Shown here piece by piece: positions 10,540 through 21,553 of a stretch of 64,000 nt of DNA. The DNA lies in contig NC_086283.1 in assembly GCF_021018805.1 (NCBI RefSeq), positions 21,665,662 through 21,729,661 on the forward strand. Direction: 5' to 3'. The notes beneath the pieces were generated by a model. The model saw nothing but the letters and a program-made list of their open reading frames with translations. It was not told the origin of the DNA and made no database searches. Origin of the DNA: Prinia subflava. Lineage: Eukaryota; Chordata; Aves; Passeriformes; Cisticolidae. Position 1 is the first letter of the stretch, and the number at the start of each line of letters is the position of its first letter. A program made the translations under genes and the position numbers.

Positions 10540-13500
10540 CTCCCACTTCTTGTCATACCAGATGGTTGTGCAATGGTAATTTGGGGCCATTAGGCGGCGC
10601 AGAATTTGAAACTGGCCTTCAAGGAAAGCGGGGAAAAGAGATTTATCACCGTAGTCAGGAACTTTGGGGCAGCGGGAATATGGGGCGCCCCCCCCTCCCC
10701 TCACAGCGCGGGCTAGGGGGGTGGGGCGGGGACGCGGTCGCCCTTCAGTCACCGAGGCGCCCGCCCGAGGGGTTTCGATCCGGTCCGGGCGCCTCACGGC
10801 CTCTGACGGGGCCGTCGGGGGCCTAGACCGAGTCAAAACGCCTTGGGTGGGCGCGATCGCCGCGTTCGCGGTTGTCCCTCATTGTCCTTGCGAGGCCCGC
10901 GGCGACCTTGTTGTGTGAGGCAAAATTGGCGGGAACTTTTCGAACTCGACGTGATGACGTGGCGGTGGCGGCCGCGGGGCATTGTGGGAGTTGTAGTCCG
11001 CGGGTCGGCGGGGATGGGGGAGGCCGCCATTGCTGCAGGTGGTGTTGGGGAGCCCTGTGAGTCCCCCCGGATCCCCTCAGGGCTGAGGTGGAGTCACAGA
11101 GGATGGTGTTGCTTTCTCACCTCAGTGTCTCGCTTTCCTTGCAGGCTCCAGCTGAAGGCGAGGCAAAGGAGGAGGTAGGAGTTGTCTGTGGTCCCCACTC
11201 CAAGAATTCCTGTAGCTTTCTGCAGAAATTAGGAAACCCACGCAGCTCATGAGGGGTGTTCAGCCCCTGGGGGTGCCCTGTGCCTGGTTTTGGGGTGCGT
11301 GGGGCCATCACTGTCCTCTGAGGTTGCAGGTGACCTCCCCTGAGGTGGTGCTGGGGGTCCAGCAGCTCCCCTGGCCTGAGATCAGGGACAGGTTCCGGTG
11401 GGAATGTGTCCCTTTTAGCCTCACAACTCTTGAAAGCAAAGGAACTCTGTCCCTTACCATGTCTGCAGAGTTAAAGTGGTGGCAGCAGAGAACTGCTGAG
11501 CAAAGGTGCACTTCTAGGAAGTCATAGAATACCCTGAGCTGGACCTGCAAGGATCATGGAATCACAGCATGGTTTGGATTGGAAGGATCCTAAACTTACC
11601 CAGTGCCACCCCTGCCATAGGCAGGGATACCTTCCACTGTCCCAGGTTGCTCCAAGCCCCGCCTGGCCTTGCACACTTCCAGGGATGGGGAGGCATCAAG
11701 GCCCTCACCATAATGCCCATAATTTCATAAATCATAGGATTTCTGTGGGGCTTCATGATGCCATGTTATTTTGGGTGGCAGTTATGAGAAAGCTCTGCTT
11801 TATGTGCTCTGGATTTTACTGACATATCTTTTCTTATGCAGCCAAAGAGAAGGTCAGCCAGACTATCTGCTGTGAGTATCTGTATTTATCCTTCAATATT
11901 TTATCACTTGGGATGGGGACAGTTAAAAATAAACTACTGGGGTTTTCCCCCAGAATCAGGAAAGACACGCTTAGAGTATTGTAATATTTAAAATTCCCAT
12001 TCCATGTTTCCGTTCCCTGAACATCCCCACGTCTCAGGCTTCTCACCTGAGATACAACATCTTTGTTAGTGCACATTCCATCTGGGCACAGGTATCCAGA
12101 GTTAGAGAATACTGATTTCAGGATGGATTTGTTCCTTGTAGGACTTCTCCATACAAATGCTCATGGCTCTGTAAATCACCTGTTCCCTCCTTTGTCTGGT
12201 AATTTGCCCATTGATTTTTCACAGAGCCAGCAAATAATTTTTAAAAGTTATCAACATAATACTCATAAAAATATAAAAATAAATATTTATTTCTGGTACT
12301 CACCTGACCTGTTTCTTGTGTTTTTTTCGCAGAAACCTGCTCCACCCAAACCGGAGCCAAAACCCAAAAAGGCAGCACCTAAGGTAAGGGTCTTGAACTG
12401 AAGTTATATTTTCTTTGTCAAGGTATTTACAGGGATAAACCCCCCACAATTAACCACTTTTCTTATTATAATTATCCTGAAAGCTTTAAGATGGAATTAT
12501 ATGAGCTAAGGGAATGGGAAAGACATAATTTTATCCAATTTCTACTGAAGGAATGTGGTAAACTGAGCAGATCTGAAATCCCTTGTGGTGAGGCTTTGCT
12601 GCTGCTTTACCAGGCCGTTCTGAAGTTTCATATAGTGCATTGTTGGGAAAATGATGCTTGGAATAGAGGTCAGAGACTCAATTAGAGGCATTGAAAATCA
12701 TGGTTTTAATTACAGTTTCTTACTATATTTCCATTCTGAGGCCCTCTCTGCAGTTAGTTATCAGTTTATCACATTTTAATCACTCAGAGTTCTAGAGAAC
12801 CCTTCAGCTGGATGTTTTTGGAAATGTCAAAAACATTGGCATGTCAGACAGAATAATTAAAAAAGAAACTATTTAAAGCTCATTTTTAATTTGGAGCAAC
12901 ATTTTGAAATTTCAAAGGGGGCAGTTCTGCAATCCATGAGGGATTTCTTTCCATCCCTTTCTTACCAGACTCCCCAGTCATCAGTTTGCAGTGCTTTTTG
13001 TTAGATTTTCCTGTAAACATTTAGGACTTTGCAGCTAAAAACCCCAAAACAATAAATACCCCAGCAACAAAACTTTAGGGATTGCTTTTAACCATTTCCC
13101 AGCATACATTTTCCTTGCAGTTTGCGATGATGAGGTGGGCAAAGCACAGGAGGAGAGATGCTTTTTGTTGCAGAGGGAGATGATGGGCTAGGAAACAGGA
13201 GCTCTTTCCTTTTCCTTTGGAAAGGAATCTGCAATTGCCTATGGCCTAGCAGACTTCCAGGTGAGGGAACTGTTCCCCTCCACATCCTCTTTGTGGAGCA
13301 GCAGAGATGCCGTGGAAAAGAGAGAACCCCACTTGTCATTTTGTAATCTCAGTGCTGTGCAGAGCGAGGCTTTCTTGATCCATCTTGGCCTTGCAGCTGT
13401 AATTCTAGGCCACATTCCTGGCTGGATGGAGCACTGGACACTCTGCATTGTGCTTCCCTCTAGTGTCTGGTGCCCCAGGCAGGGCAGAGCCAGCTGCTGG

Positions 13501-16500
13501 TGGCACACAGGGCAGGGCAGCAGTGGGTGATCCACATTATCGTATTTGGGTCTTTTCCAAGTTTGCTTTTTTATTTTCATGGAAGCATTGCGGGGTTTAA
13601 ACACTAAAGCTGCATTAACCGAATGTGAAAAGATGGAGGAACAGGGATGCAAGAATTAAGGTCTGTAAGGGACTGGCAAAGCTTCGTTTGGGCCCCCAGT
13701 GCACAACTAGGTGGTGTGGCCTCCCTTTGGGATCACACAGGAATCCCCTGGGAGCTGTGCCTTGGGAATTGCCCCCAGCTGGACTTGGGAAGCATTGGTG
13801 CTCCTGCTCCTGAGGTGCTCTTTGAAGCCAGGACATTTGAGCTGGGTTTTTGGCTCTCCAGAGTTCCTCAAACTGCATCAACACCTGTGCAAAGGGTGAT
13901 GTAGTAAGAATTGTGGAGGCATTTTTAATTTGTGTCTTTGAGGCTTGTCAGCCTTCAGGATCTTGGAATGTTTCCTGTGTGTCAGAATAGATTTCACCTG
14001 TTAAACTTTGCCATCTTGAAAAACATGGAGCTGGCAAAGCTGCTTCTAAAATGCAGGACCTGATTATTGAACTGTTGTTCCCACCTCTAGAGCAGAACTA
14101 TTGAAGAAAATGAACACAATGCTAAACACAATGAGGACCTGTTGTGTCCTGTGGGACCCTTTCTCTCCAGTCAGTGCAGCCATGGAAGTCAGTTTCCCTG
14201 GATTCTCCTCCAGTGCTTTCTGAAGAGGGACTTTTCCAGCACAGAGAATTGGTTTTAGCTCGTTAATACTTCGTTGTGTTTTGTTTGGTTGGGGTTTTTT
14301 TTCTGGGATAAGGGAACAGATAAGCAGTGCCATAGTACAATCGTAATTCTAAATTTCACTGCCAAACAGCAGGAGGATATTAGGTATTCCCAAGACAGGG
14401 ACTCCTGACAGCACACTGTAGCAGAGTTTTCTAGGTGGGTTGAAATCCCTCAGACCGAGGAGTGAGAGGTCAGAGAGGAAAGAGACCCTCAGTCACTGAA
14501 TGTACTGACCCCACCTTAAATATTCTGCATTACTGGGGGATTTGCTGTTAATTTTGGTGAATTTTTGATAATTGAAGAATCATGTGACTTTATCCCTTTA
14601 ACACTCTGAGTTTGTCCTTAGCAGCTCATTTTTAAGGTGACTTAACTGCATTAATAACTGAGGGATTGAAGTAAGGAAGGAAACTTTCTGTAACTTTTTG
14701 ATCATTTGTAGTCACTGAGACAAATCTCATTGTCATTTATCCTTGCTCAGCTGTGAGTAGATCTTTCAGGGTTTCTGGTTCCTCTGTGAGAAGTAGGTTA
14801 ATCAAGCAAGGGGCTGTGCCAGTGCTGTTACTTATTGGCAGCAAGAGGCACATCCTTGGAAGTGAAACTAATGAGGGTCAGGTATTTGGGTCAGGATCTG
14901 ACCTTGCCTATGGAAAATTATTACTACAGAAGCATCAGGTTTTGGGATTTGTTTTGATTTAGCCTGATCCACGTATAAGAAACTGCACTTAAATAATAAA
15001 AGCAACTCTCTTGTGATTAGCAAAGTAATGTTGTTGAGCCCCCAGTTTTTCTGGTATGGAAGTGGTTTATTATCACAAGGAATATTTCTGGCAGGGAAGG
15101 GGGAAGGTCCTTTGCCTACAGCTTTGTTGCAGTTTTCTAAATAGATACTGCTGCTTTAACAGGACATCTGAAGTATTCTAGTGTTTGCACATGTTGGTTT
15201 TGTTCTGTGGCTGCCTTTCGGCAGCAGGGCAGAAGAACAGGCCAGTTCAACATTTTTTAGCTAATGCAATTGAAAGCCTATTTAAAATAAGAATTCTTTT
15301 AACCCCAGCCATGGCTGCTTTTGTATTCTGCACCTCCCTGTAGCACATTCAGGACAGACAGAAGGAAAACAGTTTTTTTGTGAAACTTTGATCTCATCTT
15401 TTTCAACAGGAAGTTTGGGGGATGGAAGGAGGTTGTGCAGAGAGTTTTGGAGTTGAGAACATGCTGATGTACAAGGTGGAAATTAGGATTTAATATCTTA
15501 CTGTCTGTTTTCTTAACAGAAAGAAAAAGCAGCAAATGATAAAAAGGAGGACAAAAAGGCAGCAACAAAAGGGAAGAAAGGAGCCAAAGGCAAAGAGGAA
15601 ACTAAACAAGAGGATGCTAAAGAAGAAAACCACTCTGAAAATGGAGATACCAAAACTAATGAGGTACTTTAGATCCACTAAAGCCAGGAACAGAGCCAGA
15701 TGTCCTGGACGTACAGCTGCAGGAGCTCTGCTGGGCTCCAGAGGGTGGGGGGGGGGTTCACTACCACACTGTGAGGACAGAGCAGCTGTGGTACCTGCCC
15801 ATGGCAGCTCCCAGGGAGAGCCTGCAGGAATGGCCTTCTCCTTCCAGCTCCTTCCTGCTCTGTGCTAGAGCCCTTCCACAGGTGCTGTCTGCTGGCCCTG
15901 CTCCCTCTTGGGGCTGGCTCACAGCAATGCCCAAGATTTGAGGAACCATGGAGCCCAGAGACACCATCACCCTCCAGCCCTGAGCTGACTTTGCACATCC
16001 CCTCTGCACTGCTGGGTTCCTCTGCTGCTCAGCATGGGTTGGTGCTGGGCCAGAAATCTGGTTTTGAGTTCTACACAATCCTTTAAAACAATTATTTGCC
16101 TCAGAACAATTCAACAAGAGATTTGCAAAGTAGACTCGGCCTTGTCTCTTATCTGCAGCCTCTTCTCACATGTCCTTGCTGTGGCAGCTCCTCACCTCAG
16201 CTGCCTTTTGCTAGGTCCAGCTGCAGCCTCCATCAGCTGCTGAGGGATTGTCCCAGCAGATTCCTTGCTGATAGTGAGGCAGTGTTTTCTCAGGGCTCTC
16301 TTTGCCCATAGCACAGCCCAGCCGTTGTGTTCTCTCACTGACAGTGGTGTCTCTTCATGGGCTGAGTGTCACCATCAGCCAAGGGTCCTTTATTCTTTCA
16401 TTTCTAAAACAAGATCAGGAGCTGCTTGGTTAAAGCACTGCATGGCTAATGTTCTTCAGAGGGGCTTTGAGGGAGCTTTGCAGGTTTGGTGCCTTGACTT

Positions 16501-16939
16501 GAAAAGTAAAGCACATTTTTACAGAGAAAGGTGAGAAGTGACTCCCCAAAGTTTAGGCAAAGCAGGATTGTGGTTGATGTGCAATTCTTCCAGTCCCCCA
16601 TTATGAAGGATCAAACTTCCTTATACATATCATTGATCCTAATTAAAATGTATTCCAAACTTCTGCCTCTCTGCAGGCACTTATTCCAAAATTGCCTCAC
16701 TAATTAATACTCCTGTGTTTTTATTTTAAGAATTATCAGCCCACTGTTGTGTCGATATTTTATGTGCATTCCTGTCTATCCCCACAAGGCCTTGTCCATG
16801 TCTGTGTTAACAAACTGGTCTGGTTTTGGTTAGATTGGAATCCAATTAGCATTACCAGTAATATTTCTATTCTTCCCAACCCCTTTTTTAGGCACCAGCT
16901 GCTGAAGCATCTGATGATAAGGAAGCCAAGTCCGAGTAA
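9971..16939 (+). CDS. HMGN5: HMGN nucleosome-binding protein (HMG-14A-like, HMGN5 position), six exons
   Basis: Coding exons are 9971-9985, 11145-11174, 11842-11871, 12333-12383, 15520-15663 and 16892-16939, all with GT-AG introns in phase 0, giving 105 residues. The protein begins MPKRK. Residues about 16-42 are the nucleosome-binding domain, with the RRSARLSA core (residues 18-25) that contacts the nucleosome acidic patch. A Lys/Glu/Asp-rich regulatory tail ends in DDKEAKSE. HMGN proteins bind nucleosomes without base specificity, compete with linker histone H1 and loosen chromatin. The position between SH3BGRL and BRWD3 is that of mammalian HMGN5. However, the length and sequence are of the classic HMG-14/17 type, without the long acidic tail of mammalian HMGN5, so databases may label it HMGN1-like or HMG-14A. 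The family assignment is certain; the symbol rests on synteny. Confidence 0.93.
10492..10537 (+). repeat. Poly-T tract (46 bases)
   Basis: Forty-six uninterrupted T residues in HMGN intron 1. Length is likely polymorphic and may be affected by sequencing error. Confidence 0.85.
10640..11060. promoter_or_regulatory. Second, intronic CpG island with clustered promoter motifs
   Basis: A CpG-rich block inside HMGN intron 1 carries, within about 110 bp, four classic proximal-promoter elements: E2F (TTGGCGGGAA, 10926-10935), a CRE half site (TGACGT, 10955-10960), a ZNF143/THAP11-type element (10979-10997) and a YY1-type GCCGCCAT (11023-11030). This is the composition of a housekeeping promoter. 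It could be an alternative HMGN promoter, the start of an antisense or divergent RNA, or part of one broad promoter domain. Confidence 0.6.
10979..10997 (-). promoter_or_regulatory. ZNF143/THAP11-type motif
   Basis: Read on the minus strand it is ACTACAACTCCCACAATGC, a close match to the ACTACAAYTCCCAGNATGC element common in vertebrate CpG-island promoters; it differs at the CAGN position. Confidence 0.7.
11145..11174 (+). CDS. HMGN5: HMGN exon 2
   Basis: Ten codons, APAEGEAKEE, between a TTGCAG acceptor and a GTAGGA donor. This acidic linker precedes the nucleosome-binding core. Confidence 0.92.
11175..11841 (+). other. HMGN5: HMGN intron 2
   Basis: Mostly unique sequence, with an inverted CR1 fragment in its right half. 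Confidence 0.7.
11548..11715 (-). mobile_element. CR1 LINE 3' fragment
   Basis: Inverted CR1 3' end within HMGN intron 2. Landmarks are 'ggaatcacagcatggtttgg', 'gcagggataccttccactgt' and 'gcacacttccagggatgggg'. Confidence 0.7.
11842..11871 (+). CDS. HMGN5: HMGN exon 3 (nucleosome-binding core)
   Basis: Ten codons, PKRRSARLSA, carrying the two arginines and the serine of the core RRSARLSA that anchor HMGN proteins to the H2A-H2B acidic patch. Acceptor ATGCAG, donor GTGAGT. The serines are known sites of mitotic phosphorylation in the family. Confidence 0.95.
12333..12383 (+). CDS. HMGN5: HMGN exon 4
   Basis: Seventeen codons, KPAPPKPEPKPKKAAPK, the second half of the nucleosome-binding domain. 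Acceptor CGCAG after a T-rich tract, donor GTAAGG. Confidence 0.95.
12384..15519 (+). other. HMGN5: HMGN intron 4
   Basis: The largest intron of the gene (3.1 kb). No repeats of a recognised family and no additional exon are visible. Short open frames here show no HMGN-like composition. Confidence 0.7.
15520..15663 (+). CDS. HMGN5: HMGN exon 5
   Basis: Forty-eight codons very rich in Lys, Glu and Asp (begins KEKAANDKK, ends GDTKTNE), the start of the chromatin-unfolding tail. The acceptor is AACAG. The donor is GTACTT, weaker than the others in this gene; reading through it adds Val-Leu and then a stop. Confidence 0.92.
15664..16891 (+). other. HMGN5: HMGN intron 5
   Basis: Intron between the acidic-tail exon and the last exon. 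It begins with the weak donor GTACTT and an immediate in-frame stop. Nothing else recognisable. Confidence 0.7.
16892..16939 (+). CDS. HMGN5: HMGN exon 6 and stop codon
   Basis: Fifteen codons, APAAEASDDKEAKSE, then TAA. Acceptor TTTTAG after a T-rich tract. The acidic C-terminus is characteristic of HMG-14 type proteins. The 3' UTR follows directly. Confidence 0.93.
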   Translation, partial: APAAEASDDKEAKSE

Positions 16940-17453
16940 TGTTAACCCTGCCCTATATCTCCATCATTTGGTATCCGTACCTCCATGCTGTATTGTTAAC
17001 AGAGAGGAATATTTTTATCAACTATTTTATAAATGCAGGTTTTTTTAGCATGAATTTAATTATGGAACATCTTCATCTCGGTTACTTGGGAATTAAATCC
17101 CTAACAAACAAAACAACAAAAAAAAGTCATTGTTTCTAAATTTTGTGATTGTAATAGTTTGTATGGTACATGGAAAGAATAAGTGGTGGTAGCTTTTGAC
17201 TTCTGTCAGTGTGTCCCTTTCTGTGTAACTCATGCTTACAGACTTCAGATTTTAATTTTTCCCTTGTATGTGTTGTACGGTTTCTTAAAGTGGGGAGGTC
17301 TCAAAACAAATAACCGTGTGAAACATTCCAGTGGTTCTGTGGGTTGCTTTTATAAAGAAGGTGAGCTATTTTCATGAAAAAAAACCTAAGAGCTGGAAAT
17401 CTGTTGTTTCCCAAATGTAATTTTATTTTGTCAGTTTTGAAAAAAAAAAGAAA

Positions 17454-17468
17454 AATAAATAAATAAAA
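17454..17468 (+). terminator. HMGN5: Proximal polyadenylation signals of HMGN
   Basis: Overlapping AATAAA hexamers (AATAAATAAATAAAA) in the 3' UTR. A possible upstream cleavage site. Confidence 0.5.
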
Positions 17469-17566
17469 GTGTAATCCTGTTTTTAAATGAAATACAAACA
17501 TTTCTTTTCAAAAAGGGCAGGTTGGTTGTATGTACCCACTGTTAGGAATTTTGCTGGATTTATCTT

Positions 17567-17572
17567 AATAAA
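17567..17572 (+). terminator. HMGN5: Distal polyadenylation signal of HMGN
   Basis: AATAAA followed 18-40 bases later by a GT-rich element (TGTGGTTTGTTGCTTGTG region, about 17593-17611). This is the usual arrangement of a functional vertebrate poly(A) site. Confidence 0.7.
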
Positions 17573-18444
17573 AAAGACTCCTCAAAAGCTGATTGTGGTT
17601 TGTTGCTTGTGCTGCTGGAAAGCTCCCAAATTCCCGGAGAGCTGCAAGGGGAGAGGGAGAGCCCATGGAGCTGGAGAGCTTTGGGCTTTTGGCTGGGGCT
17701 TGAGCCCCTCTCTGCCTCAGTTGTGTGATGTCCTATTAATCCAGGTTTCCTTATTCTGGGAAAGAACTGGACAGACCAGTGAACTGGGGTTAAGTCCCAG
17801 TTCTGTTGTTACAGCTTTTTTGTGCAACTATCAACTCCTGCGAAAACCTGCTTTTATAGAGTCTCTTCACATCCGTGACCAGCTACAGGATACATTTAAT
17901 AAGAAGAAAAATGTCTGCAATGCAGAAACCTTCTCTCTCCCATTAAACTGTTCCTCAGCTCAGCAATGGGAAATGCCAAGAGCTTAAATATTTTGTGTCC
18001 AAACCCCAAACAGCATCTCAGTGAGAATGTCTTGGATTCAGTGGTGTTCAGGATCAGTCCCCCAGGGCCACTAGAGGATATTTAAATGTGGATTTAATTT
18101 TCCAGGCCTGAAGCACTTGGGATTTTTATTCCTGCTGCTCCACCTGTTTTGTACAAATGTTTGGGTTAACTGGGCTCCAGCTTCCTCAGCAGTGAAGGTG
18201 AGGGAGTTCTGAGGGGCCTTTTCCTTGGCACTGTATTGCCTTAATCCAGCAGAGATTTTGGGGCATGCTCTGGGTTCTCCACTGAAAACTGATGGAGCAG
18301 TAACTGGTAAAGTGTGGTGAGATGTGGGTAAAACCAGGGAGACTGAACATCCCAGTTGGAACATGGGGAATGGGAACATGATCCAACAATAGTTCAAATG
18401 TCATCCTGACTGACATCTAAAAATGATTAATCAAGTTTCCACTC

Positions 18445-18797
18445 TACAAAAACAGGCTGAGGAGCTGGGGGTGTTCAGCCTGGAAAAGAGAAGGCTGTGA
18501 GAGATCCTGGAGCCCCTTCCAGTGCCTGAGAAGGGAGAGGGGCCTTTTATACGGGAACATAGTGACAGGACAAAGGGAAATGGTTTTAAACAGAGGTCAC
18601 AGATGGGATATCGGGAAGAAATGCCTCCCTGTGGGGTGGGGAGGCCCTGGCACAGGCTGCCCCATCCCTGGAAGTATCCAAGGCCAAGCTGGACAGGGCT
18701 GTGGAAAGTGTCCCTGCCCATGGAAAGGGGTAGATTAGATGATCTCTAAGTTCCCTTCCCACCCAAATCATTCCAGGATTCCATGATTCCATGAGTT
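18445..18797 (+). mobile_element. CR1 LINE 3' fragment
   Basis: Well-preserved sense-strand CR1 3' end, from 'ggctgaggagctgggggtgt' through 'ggaaatggttttaaacagag' and 'tggaagtatccaaggccaag' to the terminal 'gattccatgattccatga'. Confidence 0.85.
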
Positions 18798-19779
18798 TAG
18801 CCAGCAGCTGGTGAGAATCCCAATGGGCCTGTACTGCTCCAGGAGGAGAAGGCATATTGGAAATAGTTTAGATTTATGTTGTTTCTCACCCCAGTGGTTT
18901 CTCTAAAAGGGCTTCTAACAGGAATTTCAGTCCTGTAGGAAGGTGAAGCCCCTTCTCCCAGCCCTGGTGCTATGGGACCATCTCTCTTTGGCTCCAGCCT
19001 CCAGTCACGGAGTATCTCAGGCATTGTGATTTCAGCAGCAGACACTGAATATAGTTATTTTCTTAGCACAGGATCCATCCATCTGCCAAGGTACAAGCAC
19101 CCTTTGGAATGAGGTCACTCTGATCCCAAGTTGTGTCTCTTCATCTGAGTCTAGAGGTTGTTACACAGAACATACAACTGAGTGTTTGGCTTTGGTTATT
19201 TCTTTTTTGAGTGCCAGGGTGGGAGTTGTTCTTAATTCTATAACTATTGTTCTAATCAAATTCGTCTTTCAAATAAGTACAGAAAATTGCCCAACAACAT
19301 TTTGCTCAAATTCATAACTTTTCGAAGCCATGGGGTATTGAGAGAGTTGCACAACTGAATGTATTGTCTGGTTTATGCAAACCCTCCTCCAAGGCTGTCC
19401 TGGTGTCTAGACACTGAGTCCAAGGCCAGCTCCATGGCAGCTCCCAAGCTTGGCTGATGTTGTCTGAAAAGAAGAGGTTTTAAACTCTTGAGTCAACCTA
19501 CTTTCAGGTTTATGGAGTTTGTTGGAGAAAGTGCCTTCCCTGAGGTCCTTGGCTGGCTGTTCCCTGTGCTCCAGGCATTACCACATCTGATGCTGGTTAG
19601 GAAAGATCCACAGATCGCTCTGGATCTGGTTATCATTATTCATCATAACAATCAAACCTTGAAGATGCAATGGTGATGAGATTCATGGGTGTGAAGATAG
19701 GGATGGTTCTGAGGTGATGTCATGGGATGAGATTTGAGTGATATTGGCAACACCCTGCCATGGTGAGGTGTCCGAGCAC

Positions 19780-20022
19780 CTTGTCAGGATGAGAGGGGAC
19801 AGCCTCAGGTAGCACCAGGGGAGGTTTAGGTTGGATATTAGGGAAAAAAAAGGGCTGTCCAGCCCTGGCACAGGCTAGAGTCTCATCCCTGAGGGAATTT
19901 AACTGGATGTGGCACTTGGGGACATGTCTAGTGGTGGTCTTGCCAGTGCTGGGGGAGCAGTTGGACTCAAAGGACTTGGAGGGTTTTCCAGCCTAAATGT
20001 TCTTGTAATTCCATGATCCAGC
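19780..20022 (+). mobile_element. CR1 LINE 3' fragment (different subfamily)
   Basis: A diverged CR1-like tail: 'tgagaggggacagcctcagg', 'aggtttaggttggatattag', 'gtggtcttgccagtgctggg', then 'ttccatgatcc'. The interior differs from the other copies, which suggests another subfamily. Confidence 0.55.
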
Positions 20023-20047
20023 TTTTGGTGCAGGCTCCCAGAGCAGC

Positions 20048-20099
20048 AGTGTCCTCACTCAGTGTCCTCACTCAGTGTCCTCACACAGTGTCCTCATGG
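20048..20099 (+). repeat. 13-bp tandem repeat, four copies
   Basis: Unit AGTGTCCTCACTC is repeated twice exactly, followed by two diverged copies (ending CACAC and CATGG). Confidence 0.85.
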
Positions 20100-20504
20100 A
20101 TCTTCAACAGAACTGGGCAAGCATTTGCTTTTGTTTGCTCAGAACAATAAGCCCACTGAAAACTACTTCAGAAACATTGGTCACTGTCCTGAGAGGGATG
20201 GGGAAATCAGAGGGAGCACCTCCAGACTTCATCCTGGTTTCCACCATCAGCAGTGTGCTGGAGCAGGACAGGAGGATCAGGAGAGAAAAGGCACAGCTGC
20301 CTCAGCAAGCAGAGAATGGAAATCATAGTGAGGTCCTTAGAATGTGAAAAAAATGGAGGAAAATGGAGAAATGGAGGAAAATAAAATAAAACAACCCCTC
20401 CAAGCAAATAAAAGGAAGGGTTTTGCAGCTGCATCCCATATCTACCTTTGCTCCTTTGAGTGAAGTGACTGTACACAAAAACAAAGAAACCCCCCCTGCT
20501 CTGG

Positions 20505-20900
20505 AGCCAGGCTGGGAGAGCTGGGGGTGTTCCTGCGGAAGAAAAGCTCTGAGAATACCTTGGAGCCCCTTCCAGTGCCTGAAGAGGCTCTAGGAGAGCT
20601 GGAGAGGGTCTCTGGACAAGGGATGGAGAGACAGGATAAAGGGAAATGGCTTTAAGATGAAGGAGGATAGATTTAGATTGGTTATTGGGAAGGAATTCCT
20701 TCCCCATGAGGGTGGGGAAGCCCTAGAACAAGGAGCCCAGAGAAACTGTGGCTGCCCCATCTCTGGAAGTGTCCAAAGCTGGGCTGGACGGGGTTTGGAG
20801 CAACCTGGGATAGTGGAAGGTATCCCTAGCTATGGCAGGGGGCAGAACCAGAGGATATTTGAAGTCTCTTCCAAACCAAAACAGTCTGGGATTTTGTGAC
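20505..20900 (+). mobile_element. CR1 LINE 3' fragment
   Basis: Sense-strand CR1 3' end with the complete order of landmarks, from 'ggagagctgggggtgttcct' to 'tctgggattttgtgac'. Confidence 0.85.
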
Positions 20901-21370
20901 ACTCTGACAGGTCTGATTGTCAGATCAAGAGCAGATCCCTGGCAGTTAATGGAGTAACACTGGTGTTAACCTGATGAAGGAGAAAGAAAATTGAATCCCT
21001 GCAATGGAAACGATGGCTCCTCCCTCTGACTGTCCCAGTGGTGCTGCTCCTTTCCGGTGCAGCTGCCAGGAGCCCCCGCTCTGAAACTTGATGCCTTGGA
21101 TGGGCTCCAGGAGCCGGGAATACCCCGGGCCCGGCCCTGGCCAGCTTTCGAGGAGCCTCTGTCCTTGGAGAGAAAAATGTCAATGTGGCTTCCAGAGACT
21201 GTCCCAGTGCCCAGAGGAGCTAAAGGTGGTCACAAGTGAGCATGGACAGAGGACAGATGTCACTGGTGACTCATGTGGCCATTTCGCCTGCTTTGGGAGG
21301 GGTGTGATTGGAATTGGGCTAGGTAAGTCAAGGAGGGGATGGAGGGAGGATTGGAACTACTCCCACACCT

Positions 21371-21553
21371 TTCATCTGTTCCCAGAGAAGCTGTGGCTGC
21401 CCCATCCCTGGAAGTGTCCAAGGCCAGGCTGGACAGGGCTTGGAGCAATATGGTTTTGTGAAAGGTGTCCCTGCCCCATGGCAGGGCACAGAATGAGATG
21501 GGCTCCAAGGTCCCTTCCCACCCAAACCACTCTGTGACTTCATGATTCCATGA
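21371..21553 (+). mobile_element. CR1 LINE 3' fragment
   Basis: Sense-strand CR1 3' terminus, 'cccagagaagctgtggctgc' to 'cttcatgattccatga'. Confidence 0.8.

Larger units (their letters stand above)
9986..11144 (+). other. HMGN5: HMGN intron 1
   Basis: Contains a (GC)n/(GT)n run near 10096-10116, a 46-base poly-T tract and a second promoter-like CpG island at about 10640-11060. No coding exon is seen. Confidence 0.7.
16940..17590 (+). other. HMGN5: HMGN 3' UTR
   Basis: AT-rich sequence after the stop codon up to the predicted polyadenylation site. Its extent is inferred from the last AATAAA and the GT-rich element behind it. Confidence 0.65.

Noticed and set aside
18055..18085. CTCF-like CCACTAGAGG motif
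   Set aside because: Only the first ten positions fit. The following GGC part of the core is missing, unlike the full match at 4042-4054.
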